Assembly (NCBI GenBank): GCA_027309085.1
Contig: DAIDDL010000035.1
Location: forward strand, 1 to 42,106
Source of the DNA: Sulfobacillus sp.
Lineage (GTDB): Bacteria > Bacillota > Sulfobacillia > Sulfobacillales > Sulfobacillaceae
Direction: 5' to 3'
Length of the DNA: 42,106 bases
The position numbers were made by a program, and so were the translations under genes. Under the pieces are notes generated by a model. That model had not been told where the DNA came from. It made no database searches and saw only the letters and a list, made by a program, of their open reading frames with translations. This document shows, piece after piece, positions 22,759-31,238 of this stretch; positions within the stretch are counted from its first letter, which is position 1, and the number at the start of each line of letters is the position of its first letter.

Positions 22759-23775
22759 TCAGGACCAGGACACATGGACAACATCTTCAGACTCAGGCAC
22801 GGCCGCGTGGAAGGCACTTTGGGCGAGAATCACCGCTTGGTCCCCCGAGCGGCCGTAAATGGTGCTCGGGCCGTCAAAATGAATATCCAGCGCGGCCAAG
22901 AGCAGCTGCGGATTCACCACAGCGGAGATGTGGCGGAATGTGTCCAGCAGGCTGAATGCTCCTTCCTGCAGCCACTGGTCGCGGCGCAGAATCCCGGGCT
23001 GAAACGGGAAGGGCTCATTCCAGTGCCAGGGATTGGCGGACGGCTGGGCCACAATTTGCACTCCTTGGGCATCGAGCAGAGGCAGGAGCGGCACAAAATG
23101 CGGCTCATCAGGGGTGTGGGGCACCCGGAACCCATCGTAGCAGATAGCTGTGGCGCAGCGGATACCGGCGATGTCGAAAGATCCAAGAGAAGCGTCCAGG
23201 CTGCCGGGACTTAAATCCAGCACATCTTCCTGAGTCGGAACGAGATTAACCTTGCGCGTGACATGCACGACTTGCCCAGCCGGATTCACAGTGAAGCTCG
23301 TGTTGTACACCCTATTGGAACGGGGACGCATTGCGGCTGTCTGGAAGTCAAAGAGGTCTTCGGGCAAAAGAGCGCTGCCTGCGACGATAAATACGTGATG
23401 CTGTTGGGCCAGCCGTGCCATGGCGCTATGCCATATGCGCCAGACTTTGGGAGCAGCCAGCAGGAAAAAGGCCCGCCGCAGCGATGCTGTGCGGTAGCGC
23501 GCCATGGTGGCCAGCAGCGGGACAGCCAGGCGCCGCCCAATTCTGGTAAAAGCTTCGTCCATCGTGGCCGCTCCCCGAATGGCATCCATGTTGTCCGCCA
23601 GGACAAGAAATGTCGCCAGATCCTCAGGAAAAACGACCAGAGCGGGGACCGCAGGCCGGGTCTTTTTATCGACCGCCGCCATCAGGATATCCAATTTATG
23701 GTAAAATGAAGAGGCATTGGAGTAGTCGTTTAAAGTCATATAGGGTTGTGCCGCAAACAAATCCACAGGAGTCAT
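22759..23775 (-). CDS. Nitrilase-superfamily hydrolase, triad intact
   Basis: 338-aa carbon-nitrogen hydrolase. The triad is visible: Glu51 in VVFPED, Lys in RKVNLVPTQED and Cys in ATAICYDGFR. Superfamily members hydrolyse amides, nitriles or N-carbamoyl compounds; the substrate is unknown. The start ATG 23775 follows GAGGAG by seven bases; the frame is open far upstream but that part is not nitrilase-like and is antisense to the kinase gene at 23878. It is followed by the degenerate nitrilase fusion, so the two may form an active/inactive partner pair. Divergent from the kinase gene. Confidence 0.85.
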   Translation of the reverse strand: MTPVDLFAAQPYMTLNDYSNASSFYHKLDILMAAVDKKTRPAVPALVVFPEDLATFLVLADNMDAIRGAATMDEAFTRIGRRLAVPLLATMARYRTASLRRAFFLLAAPKVWRIWHSAMARLAQQHHVFIVAGSALLPEDLFDFQTAAMRPRSNRVYNTSFTVNPAGQVVHVTRKVNLVPTQEDVLDLSPGSLDASLGSFDIAGIRCATAICYDGFRVPHTPDEPHFVPLLPLLDAQGVQIVAQPSANPWHWNEPFPFQPGILRRDQWLQEGAFSLLDTFRHISAVVNPQLLLAALDIHFDGPSTIYGRSGDQAVILAQSAFHAAVPESEDVVHVSWS

Positions 23776-23877
23776 GGCGATGCTCCTCACCGGTGCCAAT
23801 AATGTCATTGATGCCATTATCTCTCCCCAATCTCCAACGTCAAGAGGTGCGGGAGACGGCGGAATGAGGGTGATGTC

Positions 23878-24726
23878 ATGGAAGACGCGATCGTTGGCTT
23901 TTGGAACGAGTGCCGCCGGCTGAACACCGGCCTGGAATTTCTGCATTGGGAAGACCGTGAATACGGCACGGACGGGCAGTTGCTGTCCCGGTACTATGTT
24001 GCGACAGAAGTGGGTCTCGTGACGATGGGATTTGCCGAGCCGGTCCCGCCCCTGTGGGTGGACATGCTCGGCGCGAATTTTGCCCAGCGCGTAAAATTTC
24101 ATTCGGCCAGTGTGATGGCGGCAACGGGCATTCACGAACTCAGAAATCCGCTGGCAGTGCTGGCGGGGTACATGGAGATTCTCGCGTCCGAAAATTCCAG
24201 CCCGCTTGTCGCCAAGATGGACGACTTGGTGCAGCGCATCGCGGACGGCCTGGAAGATTTGATGGCGGGATTCGTGTCGGGCTACCCTTATGAGGATTTT
24301 GACATGACACTGCTGGCGCGCGAGGTGGCTGACGAGTATCAAACTGTTCTGGCCCGGCATGAAATCACGGTGCAGGTGACGGGAGAGTCTGCACCCTACC
24401 GCGGGGACAAGCGCCAACTGCGGCAGGTCCTGCGCAATTTGGTGCATAACGCCGCGGATGCCATTGGGGAACAGGGAACTATTGGGATCGATATTACCAG
24501 TAGAGACCATGCGGTAGTGATTGATGTCGCCGATGACGGTGCGGGAATTCGCAGTGATATCCGCCATTTTTTGTTCCGGCCGTATTATACTTCTAAAATA
24601 GAGGGACATGGCTTGGGTCTGGCCTTCTGCAAGCGGGTCATAGACAGCCACCACGGTTCGATCCTCGTGAAAGATCTCAGCCCGGGCACCGAGTTTGTCA
24701 TCACGCTGCCTGCGCAGGAGGCCTGA
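23878..24726 (+). CDS. Soluble sensor histidine kinase (short)
   Basis: 282-aa cytoplasmic kinase without transmembrane segments. Residues 1-75 form a short unrecognised sensory part; the H-box is GIHELRNPLAVLAGYMEIL; the ATPase domain has RNLVHNAADAI, DVADDGAGI and HGLGLAFCKRVID. The layout resembles sporulation-type or orphan kinases. ATG 23878 follows GAGGGTGATGTC. It lies 103 bp from the divergent nitrilase gene and upstream of a second kinase; no response regulator is coupled in the same direction. Confidence 0.88.
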   Translation: MEDAIVGFWNECRRLNTGLEFLHWEDREYGTDGQLLSRYYVATEVGLVTMGFAEPVPPLWVDMLGANFAQRVKFHSASVMAATGIHELRNPLAVLAGYMEILASENSSPLVAKMDDLVQRIADGLEDLMAGFVSGYPYEDFDMTLLAREVADEYQTVLARHEITVQVTGESAPYRGDKRQLRQVLRNLVHNAADAIGEQGTIGIDITSRDHAVVIDVADDGAGIRSDIRHFLFRPYYTSKIEGHGLGLAFCKRVIDSHHGSILVKDLSPGTEFVITLPAQEA

Positions 24727-24859
24727 ACCGGAGGTCAACACTCTTCTGTAGAAGAAAATTGCTGGCAAAGGAGAGAATCCCCAATCAGAGGAGGGCACGT
24801 GACGGTGGCGCGCCGTGCAGAGCATGGGGTGCCACCGTCGGGTTTGGGGACAAGGATTT

Positions 24860-26458
24860 ATGGAGCCGTTCCGTTCCCGCGCATCGCTGGCCGATGACGC
24901 TTTTAATTTTATGGCTGAGTTCCAGAGATACCTGGAGAGCCAGCCCGAGAATATGCATATGAAAGAGACAAGCGCACAGTGGATATTGGAGCAGGTGGCA
25001 GCGTCTTATGGGGTGCCAGCGCTCTCGCTGTGGCTGTCCGCGCCGTGGGGCCGCTGGACTTTGGCGGCATCCACCGGGCTGGATCCCCAGGCTCACCAAC
25101 GTTTATTTGCGGCCCGCGGATCCTTCCGGCATTTGCATGCCGTGCGGGAATCGGGTCAGCCGCTCATAGTGGAAGATTTGTGCGCCCACCCTTCGCTGGC
25201 TTTCCGGGCGTGGTCCCGCGTTTCGGGGATCCGGACAACGGCCAGCCTCCCACTGTTTGGGCCCGGTGTGGCGGTCATGGGGGTGCTGACGGTCATGTGG
25301 CGCGACCCCCCCGTGCAGGACCGCGCTTTTGGACCGCGCTGGGAAAATGTGGCGAGGACGCTCAGCCTGGGATGGCAGTGGATGAACTTGTGGGAGAGCA
25401 AAACCCAAGATGAGGTCGTAAGCCGTGCCGTGACGGGCATGACCGGGGCGGCGGCTGTCCATGTTTTTGGGGGCCGTGTCGAATATTTCAACCAGCAGTT
25501 TGCCGAGCTGTTCGGAATGGCTCGCGCCCTGCTCCATCAGGAGTTGGCGGTGGTGGTGAAGGCCATGCGCAAGATGTTTCAAGACCCGGAGAAATTTGAG
25601 CAAATTGTGAGCCGGATTGCCGCGAACCGGGAAGAATGGGTGGATCAGGTGCTGGAACTGAAGGGGATTCCCACCCGCTATCTGCGCTGGGCTTCCCGGC
25701 CAGCATATGCCAACGGCCACTATCAGGGCCGGGTTGCCGTCTTTACCGACGTCACTGTGCAGGTGATGGCGGAGCGCCACCATGAATCGTTCCTGTCCCT
25801 GGCATCGCATGAGTTCCGCACCCCCGTCACCATCATCCAAGGTGTTTCGGAGCTGCTGCAGGTCTTGCCCGGGGCGGACGCTCCCGAAGTGTCGGAGTCC
25901 GCCCTCATTATCTGGAGAGAATCCATGCGGTTAGGACGCACGATCCGAGAAATTTGGGGGGCGGCTGAAGCGGCCCGCGACCCCAGTCTTGAAGGCGGGG
26001 AGGCTCTGGATTTTGCTGCCATGGCGCGCTCGGAAGTCGACATTGCGCAGCGCATGTGGCCCGAGAGGATATGGCGCTACCGGGGCCCTGAGACATTGCG
26101 CGCGCATCTCAATTACGAGATGCTGCTGACAGTCATGCAAGCGCTTTTGGGCAACGCTGGCCGGTTCAGCCCAGGGACGGAAGCCGTGGAAGTGGAAGTG
26201 GAAGCCGCTAGGGATACGGTCGCTCTGCGGGTGATGGACCGGGGACCGGGCATCGACCACAAGCTGCGCCAGGACATTTTTGCCCGCGTTCCCGATCCAG
26301 CGCGCCGCCCGGCGACCGGTGGGATGGGACTGGGACTGTACCTCACGGGGATGTTTGTCGCCAAGATGGGGGGAGACGTCTCTTACCGGCCCCGTCCGGG
26401 AGGCGGGTCGGTTTTCACAGTAACGCTGCCCTGGGCAGGAGTTGACAGCACGCCTTGA
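24860..26458 (+). CDS. GAF-PAS sensor histidine kinase
   Basis: 532-aa soluble kinase. Residues about 30-190 form a GAF-like domain, followed by a PAS-like domain (about 205-300, ending GRVAVFTDVT), a HisKA H-box (LASHEFRTPVTIIQGVSELL) and an HATPase region with LLGNAGRFSP, DRGPGI and GGMGLGLYLTGMFV. No membrane helix is seen, so it senses a cytoplasmic signal. ATG 24860 is preceded by AAGGA with short spacing; GTG 24815 is the alternative start. Its 3' end overlaps the 3' end of the convergent receiver gene by 76 bases. Confidence 0.87.
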   Translation: MEPFRSRASLADDAFNFMAEFQRYLESQPENMHMKETSAQWILEQVAASYGVPALSLWLSAPWGRWTLAASTGLDPQAHQRLFAARGSFRHLHAVRESGQPLIVEDLCAHPSLAFRAWSRVSGIRTTASLPLFGPGVAVMGVLTVMWRDPPVQDRAFGPRWENVARTLSLGWQWMNLWESKTQDEVVSRAVTGMTGAAAVHVFGGRVEYFNQQFAELFGMARALLHQELAVVVKAMRKMFQDPEKFEQIVSRIAANREEWVDQVLELKGIPTRYLRWASRPAYANGHYQGRVAVFTDVTVQVMAERHHESFLSLASHEFRTPVTIIQGVSELLQVLPGADAPEVSESALIIWRESMRLGRTIREIWGAAEAARDPSLEGGEALDFAAMARSEVDIAQRMWPERIWRYRGPETLRAHLNYEMLLTVMQALLGNAGRFSPGTEAVEVEVEAARDTVALRVMDRGPGIDHKLRQDIFARVPDPARRPATGGMGLGLYLTGMFVAKMGGDVSYRPRPGGGSVFTVTLPWAGVDSTP

Positions 26459-26787
26459 ACCGTCTCCCAGAGCTTTTCGAGCCGGAATGGTTTGGCCAGC
26501 GCAGCGGCGACTCTAGGATGATGGGATAATGTGGCCAGCTCGGAGGACGCGGAGACGAGCACTACAGGGCTTTGAGAAATTTTTTTCGCGGCGCAGAGCC
26601 AGTCGCTGCCGAGCATGTCCGGCAGGCGGTAATCCAGCAAAATGATGTCGGGATGATGCACCGCAAGCATTTGCAGCCCCTGTTCGCCATTTTCCGCTTC
26701 GATCACAGCCCACTGGTGCTGGCCGAAAACCATGCGGCCGATATAGCGTATTCCAGCTTCATCGTCGATAATGAGGATCGTGGGCAT
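26383..26787 (-). CDS. Single-domain response regulator (receiver only)
   Basis: 134-aa CheY/Spo0F-like receiver: acidic pocket IIDDE, phospho-acceptor Asp in IILLDYRLPD, Ser/Thr in VLVSAS and Lys in ALAKPF. There is no output domain, so it likely relays phosphate or acts by protein contact, plausibly with one of the two kinases upstream. The last 25 codons overlap the kinase gene on the other strand. ATG 26787 follows GAAAGG by about eight bases. Its proline- and glycine-rich tail lies in the overlapped part. Confidence 0.88.
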   Translation of the reverse strand: MPTILIIDDEAGIRYIGRMVFGQHQWAVIEAENGEQGLQMLAVHHPDIILLDYRLPDMLGSDWLCAAKKISQSPVVLVSASSELATLSHHPRVAAALAKPFRLEKLWETVQGVLSTPAQGSVTVKTDPPPGRGR

Positions 26788-26965
26788 TCCATTGACCTTT
26801 CTTCATCCGTCTGGTGCTGCGCATTCATTATCGCAGAGCGCGCATAGATTACAAGACTTGACGAAAGCTGAATGGACTTCGTACGGGGCCGCCAAGGAGC
26901 CGCAGGGGAAGTCTGAAGACGGCACAAGCGACCGCCGTTACTTAAACACAGGAAGAGGGAACGTC

Positions 26966-27808
26966 TTGTCAGCCACGAATATTCTACGACAGGCATGGCA
27001 GCAAATCTGGCGGAAACCCGGAAGCCTCGTGATGGCTTTCTGGTATCTGTTCATTATTTTTTTATTTCAGTTGCTGGTGTTGAAAGGACTGGGCAGTGGA
27101 TTTGAAACATGGCTCAGGGCATTGAATCCGGAGAAGATCGGATCACTGTCCCACTTCCCTCCCCTCCCGCATGGGTTGCTGCCCAAACTGATTTTGGTCT
27201 ACCTCACAATGTTCCTCATTATTTTTCCGTTTGTGGTCGGAGCCCTGTACGGCGGCATCTCTGATGGACTGAAGGCTCAGGAAACGCTGTCCGGGCTATT
27301 CACGTTTTTCCGCTACGGCATCCGCAACTTTTGGGAGAGCCTTGGGGCTGTCGTAGGCATTCTTGTCGGGTCGGGCGTAGCTGTCGCGATCATGCTGCTG
27401 GTGAACATTCTCTTTTCGGCCATCACCCACAATGGCGGAATTTTGGGGCTGGTGGGAAACGTCATCGCCACGATTATCACACTGGTGATTATTTTTTTCT
27501 GGATGTCCGTAGTGCTGTACTGGCTGGGAGCGATCTATTTTGGCAAGGAGAACGTGCTCGCAGGGTTCGGCGGGGCGGTGGCCTGGGTTGCGCGGCACCT
27601 GGGGGACAGCATCCGCCTCATGCTGCTTAATGCGCTGCTGGTGATTGTCGCGACCCTGTTCTTCGGGCTGTTCAGCCTGGTGCCGATTATCGGAGAGTTT
27701 TTTGCCCTGGTGCTGTATGCGTTTGTCATCGGCCTGATTGCGGCGGAATCCGCCATTTTCTACCGCGACGGTTCTCAGGGCGGCTCCCCGCCAGTCTTCC
27801 GCGCCTGA
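26966..27808 (+). CDS. Polytopic membrane protein, YIP1/DUF4013-like
   Basis: 280-aa protein with about five or six hydrophobic helices (roughly 25-45, 75-105, 125-160, 165-200, 235-260). It starts at TTG 26966, five bases after GGAAGAGGGA, and opens with ATNILRQAWQQIWRKPGSL. The pattern of an amphipathic RQAW start and a mid-protein FF..GIRNFWESL segment is shared with the minus-strand protein at 18731, making the two paralogues. No enzymatic motif is seen; it is likely an integral membrane protein of unknown role. The family name is tentative. Confidence 0.75.
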   Translation: MSATNILRQAWQQIWRKPGSLVMAFWYLFIIFLFQLLVLKGLGSGFETWLRALNPEKIGSLSHFPPLPHGLLPKLILVYLTMFLIIFPFVVGALYGGISDGLKAQETLSGLFTFFRYGIRNFWESLGAVVGILVGSGVAVAIMLLVNILFSAITHNGGILGLVGNVIATIITLVIIFFWMSVVLYWLGAIYFGKENVLAGFGGAVAWVARHLGDSIRLMLLNALLVIVATLFFGLFSLVPIIGEFFALVLYAFVIGLIAAESAIFYRDGSQGGSPPVFRA

Positions 27809-28042
27809 CTTTCTTGACCATTCAGGGCTCGCAACCTATCTTTAGCAGCTTGCGGCACGGATGCCAAGACAGGCTCCTAGCTGCTGAACTGCGGCAGCGG
27901 TGTCTATCTGAAAATGGGAGATAGGGCTCACAGCAGGTCCGGGGGAACTTGACCCCCAGGCGCCTGCCGTGCATAGCCCTCTTTTTGCCTGGGAACAGTG
28001 AGGGGGAGAGTAAGGACGGCAGGAAAGGCAGGAAGGCCGAAA

Positions 28043-28984
28043 ATGGAAGGAATCAGAACTGAAACTCCGGGAGCGTGTCTGCAGATGTCGCGGCGCGAAC
28101 TGCTGCGTCAAGCCGCCATGGCATCCGCGCTGGCGGCTGGGTGGGGGATGGTTTCAGGGCGCGCTTTTGCCCAGGGAGGACCGCGGGTGCGCCCGTTGCG
28201 CTTTGTACAGCTGTCGGACACGCACATCGGGTATCAGGGGGAGGCCAACCGGGACATTCCCGGCACTCTGCACCGCGCTCTGGACGTCATCCGGAGCTTG
28301 GACCCTGCACCCGAATTCGTGGTCGTGACGGGAGATCTGACCCAGGCCGTCGAGAGCGAGGCGGCGCGTCTTGAGCGCTTCAGGGCGTTTCGCGAGCAGA
28401 TGGATACTTTGCACCTGCCTGTTTATCCCGTGCCGGGAGAACATGATGCGCTGATGGACCAAGGCCAGCTGTATCAGAAGGCGGTGGGGCCTTTGCATTA
28501 CCGCTTCGAGCGCGCAGGGGTGCAGTTCTTCGCGCTGGACAATGTCTCGCGCGGATTTTTTGTGGGAGATGCCCAAAGGCAGTGGATCAGCCGGGAAATA
28601 GCCCGGGCGGATCCACTGGCTCCCACAGTGCTGCTGACTCACGCGCCCCTGTACGACCTCTTTGTGCCCTGGAACTGGTACACCTATGATGCAAAAGAGG
28701 TGCTGGCGCTATTTTCCCGTTTTCGGCGCCTCACGGTGCTGTTTGGCCACGTTCACCAGTTGGCGGGGCAGCGTGGGCCGTCTGTCAGCCAGTCAGCCGG
28801 TCTGTCAACGGCATGGCCGCTCCCTGAGCCGGACGCGCTGGCCAGACTGGAAAAATGGCCGCAAAGTGCATCTGATCCCGACATGGGACTGGGACTGCGG
28901 GTGATTGATGTGGCGTCTTCCGGACAGATGGCGGTATCCAACCTGCTGCTGTCGCATGAGAAGCAGGAGGAGGCGGTGTTATGA
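28043..28984 (+). CDS. Tat-exported metallophosphoesterase
   Basis: 313-aa calcineurin-like phosphoesterase with a twin-arginine signal (SRRELLRQAAMASALAAGWG, then AFAQ). Metal-site motifs are LSDTHIG, VTGDLTQ, PGEHD, LTHAPL and FGHVHQ. The third block usually reads GNHD; here it is GEHD, changing a metal ligand from Asn to Glu. ATG 28043 lies six bases after AGGAAGG; ATG 28085 just before the twin-arginine motif is possible. Its stop overlaps the cytochrome start (ATGA), so both exported proteins are co-translated. The substrate is unknown; the extracytoplasmic site fits phosphate-ester hydrolysis. Confidence 0.87.
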   Translation: MEGIRTETPGACLQMSRRELLRQAAMASALAAGWGMVSGRAFAQGGPRVRPLRFVQLSDTHIGYQGEANRDIPGTLHRALDVIRSLDPAPEFVVVTGDLTQAVESEAARLERFRAFREQMDTLHLPVYPVPGEHDALMDQGQLYQKAVGPLHYRFERAGVQFFALDNVSRGFFVGDAQRQWISREIARADPLAPTVLLTHAPLYDLFVPWNWYTYDAKEVLALFSRFRRLTVLFGHVHQLAGQRGPSVSQSAGLSTAWPLPEPDALARLEKWPQSASDPDMGLGLRVIDVASSGQMAVSNLLLSHEKQEEAVL

Positions 28985-29394
28985 GAAAGATGCTGTGGGC
29001 GGTGGGTGCGGCGGCAGTGACCTGGGGGTTTTTGGGCCCGCAGGCCCAGGCTGCATTTACCCATCCCTTCCGCTTTTTCGAGCGCCCGCATGCCGAGGCG
29101 CCCCGCACACCGCCCAGCGTGCAACCATCGGCAGCCTTGGGTGCCCGCTTGTATGTGCGGGCGTGCGAATCATGCCATGGACCGCGGGGGAATGGAGAGG
29201 GATTTTGGCCTCTGCCTGACGGGGAAAGTGCCCCGGCTCTGGACAGTCTGGGACCGTCATCTCAGGCCGCGCTCCACCAGATTATTGGGCAGGGAAAGGG
29301 CATGATGCCCGGTTGGAGCCAAGTGATGAACCCCACTGAAATTCGGAGTCTGGTGCTGTATGTGCAGTCGCTGAATCCCCCGAAAAAAGGCTGA
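28981..29394 (+). CDS. Secreted monohaem cytochrome c
   Basis: 137-aa exported c-type cytochrome. A signal peptide (about residues 1-25, ending AQAA) precedes a mature domain with haem motif Cys62-x2-Cys65-His66 (ACESCHG) and the Met axial ligand in GKGMMPGW. The length is typical for a class I cytochrome. It is translationally coupled to the metallophosphoesterase (ATGA), so they probably function together at the cell surface. A strong hairpin overlaps its stop codon. Confidence 0.9.
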   Translation: MRKMLWAVGAAAVTWGFLGPQAQAAFTHPFRFFERPHAEAPRTPPSVQPSAALGARLYVRACESCHGPRGNGEGFWPLPDGESAPALDSLGPSSQAALHQIIGQGKGMMPGWSQVMNPTEIRSLVLYVQSLNPPKKG

Positions 29395-29413
29395 GGGCGG
29401 GGCCCTCAGCCTT
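29383..29413 (-). terminator. Rho-independent terminator, stronger on the minus strand
   Basis: A 12-bp perfect stem (29387-29398 with 29402-29413, loop GGG) is followed on the minus strand by T6 (complement of A6 at 29383-29388). It terminates the small gene at 29406-29633; in the plus direction only a weak tract follows. It overlaps the stop codons of both convergent genes. Confidence 0.8.
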
Positions 29414-29633
29414 GGCTGGAGTGTGAGTGGCCCGCAGGCTGGTTTACTGTGAGCGCCAAAGAGCCGTCGTGGAGGTCATGCACGATGCAGTTGGTGATGC
29501 GTGACAGCCATTTGGCGATTTCATCCCGTTCCCGAACATCCTCTGCATAGAAGATGGGGGCCATGCTCCCGCCAATAGTCTTGCGGTTGGTGGTCACCAC
29601 CGCAAACATGACAGGTGTTGGAGCGTCAGCCAT
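29406..29633 (-). CDS. Small hypothetical protein, 75 aa
   Basis: Frame with a strong ribosome binding site (AGAAGGGGTGAC) before ATG 29633 and a terminator immediately downstream, so expression is likely. The product is soluble with a mixed alpha/beta pattern (MFAVVTTNRKTI, DEIAKWLSRITN, HDGSLALTV). No family recognised. Divergent neighbour on the left is convergent with cytochrome c. Confidence 0.65.
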   Translation of the reverse strand: MADAPTPVMFAVVTTNRKTIGGSMAPIFYAEDVRERDEIAKWLSRITNCIVHDLHDGSLALTVNQPAGHSHSSQG

Positions 29634-29892
29634 AATGTCACCCCTTCTTTATTCATATCCAGCAATTTGCTCTGTAGTGTGCCGCGTCCGGCCAGAACTA
29701 TGCGGGCAGCGCTTTTCATGCACTGCTATACAAGTCCAAGAGGCCCTTAGAGAATAGTTGTCGGTACAAAAAATATGGAGGGGACATCCTGGCATCCTCT
29801 TCCATAGACGGCAGGAACCACATGGCGTAACCTGGATGGCGCAAGCTGCGTTATCATTCGTGACGACATTTTAGAGGTGCGGGGGATGCGGG

Positions 29893-31188
29893 ATGAAAAG
29901 ACTCTGGATTCTTATCTCGGCGGTGGCGCTGGCGGGCACGGCTGGGGTGCTTGCGGCTCCCCATATTCCCCCCTTGGCCGTGATGCGAAAGGTGAGCGCG
30001 GTCCGTGACAAGGGCAAGGGAGCTGTGCCGCCTATGCCTGCCCAGCAACGCCCAGCGCGGCCTGGGAAGGCCGCCATACCCCCTGCGCCCAGGATCATTG
30101 TGCATACGACCACCGTGCCTGTGTTTTCGGGAACCGACGTCACGGCGATCAACGACCCGGCGGTTCCCAGCATCTTAGCCAGCGGCTATCCCCTCAGCAC
30201 CGACCCCCTCGCATTCTATTCTCCTGGCGCTTACACCCTGTCTTTTCAACTGCAAGGGATCCTCCGGGGCCGCGCGGTGGTGCTGCAGCTGTTTGGCGGG
30301 CCCGGAAATGTGCTGGCCGCGTCCTCATGGGGAGGGCAGGTTGAGGGCGCAGTATTGCTGCCAGGCGCGGCCACCTTGACCAATCTGAGCCAGGACAGCG
30401 CATATTTTTCGGTGCGCAGGGGGTCGTCTGTCACATGGTACGTCTATGATCTGCTGAGCGGAAGCGTTCAGCAGATGAGCGGCACTCCCGTAGGGGCCGA
30501 GGTGGCAGCGGATATTGCCGGGATTCCCGAGACTTTTCCTGATCCTGTGGTCGTGCCCGGCCCCAGCGCCGTCAGTGCCCCGCCCCCCTCCAGTCTGACT
30601 GCGGCGGGGAGTCCGGCCCAGCAGTGTTTGGCCGAGGCCAATGTTCTATTTCGCACCCACGTGCCCTTAAGCGCGGTGGCCTTGACTCAGAACGGCGTGG
30701 AGGTCGCGCTCAGCCGCCTTTCCCCAGGGCGGTGGCTGACGGTGGCATTTGTCTCGGAAAATGGCGTCTACGCCCCTCAGACGGTGACCACAGAGGTTGA
30801 CGGCATGACCCTCACCTACCAAATTCACCTGTCCCAAAGTGGCCAGGCCCAGAGCGTGGTGCTGTCCGAAGCGCAGATTGCCCGGCTGGAAAAACTCGCT
30901 GCCCAAAAGCCTTATACGGCTCAGGAGAGTCAGGCGGGCGCCCTAGGGCTCATGCCGCGGAATTTTCAAGGAGCCGCCACAATGCATCCGGGCGCTCCAA
31001 AGATCTTGATGACCCAGGGCTCCCAGACTATTTTAGGGCTGACCTATCCCGTAACGGCCGGGGGCCAGACGGCTTTCATTCCCGTGGGCTGGTATTGGTG
31101 GACACATGGTCCGCAGACTTTGCCTATTGCTCCCTCTCCTGCCCCGTCCGCTCCGCCCTCGGGGAGCAGTGCTCCGTTTTCTTCGTGA
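29893..31188 (+). CDS. Secreted hypothetical protein, Pro/Ser-rich ends
   Basis: 431-aa protein with a signal peptide (MKRLWILISAVALAGTAGVL, cleavage near AAP), a proline-rich linker (residues about 40-70), a beta-rich middle and a C-terminal tail of Ser/Pro repeats (PSPAPSAPPSGSS). No catalytic or metal motif is evident and I recognise no domain. It is probably surface-exposed or cell-wall-associated. Monocistronic, with GGGGG upstream as a weak ribosome binding site. Confidence 0.7.
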   Translation: MKRLWILISAVALAGTAGVLAAPHIPPLAVMRKVSAVRDKGKGAVPPMPAQQRPARPGKAAIPPAPRIIVHTTTVPVFSGTDVTAINDPAVPSILASGYPLSTDPLAFYSPGAYTLSFQLQGILRGRAVVLQLFGGPGNVLAASSWGGQVEGAVLLPGAATLTNLSQDSAYFSVRRGSSVTWYVYDLLSGSVQQMSGTPVGAEVAADIAGIPETFPDPVVVPGPSAVSAPPPSSLTAAGSPAQQCLAEANVLFRTHVPLSAVALTQNGVEVALSRLSPGRWLTVAFVSENGVYAPQTVTTEVDGMTLTYQIHLSQSGQAQSVVLSEAQIARLEKLAAQKPYTAQESQAGALGLMPRNFQGAATMHPGAPKILMTQGSQTILGLTYPVTAGGQTAFIPVGWYWWTHGPQTLPIAPSPAPSAPPSGSSAPFSS

Positions 31189-31238
31189 CCTGCCGCCGCG
31201 CCACAGCGACCGGTCCGCTGGCATGAACAGCGGGCAGG

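Noticed and set aside
23776-24825. Long open minus-strand frame upstream of the nitrilase start, which would extend that protein to over 680 residues
   Set aside because: It is antisense to the histidine kinase gene, has no nitrilase-like sequence, and the true start at 23775 has a good ribosome binding site.
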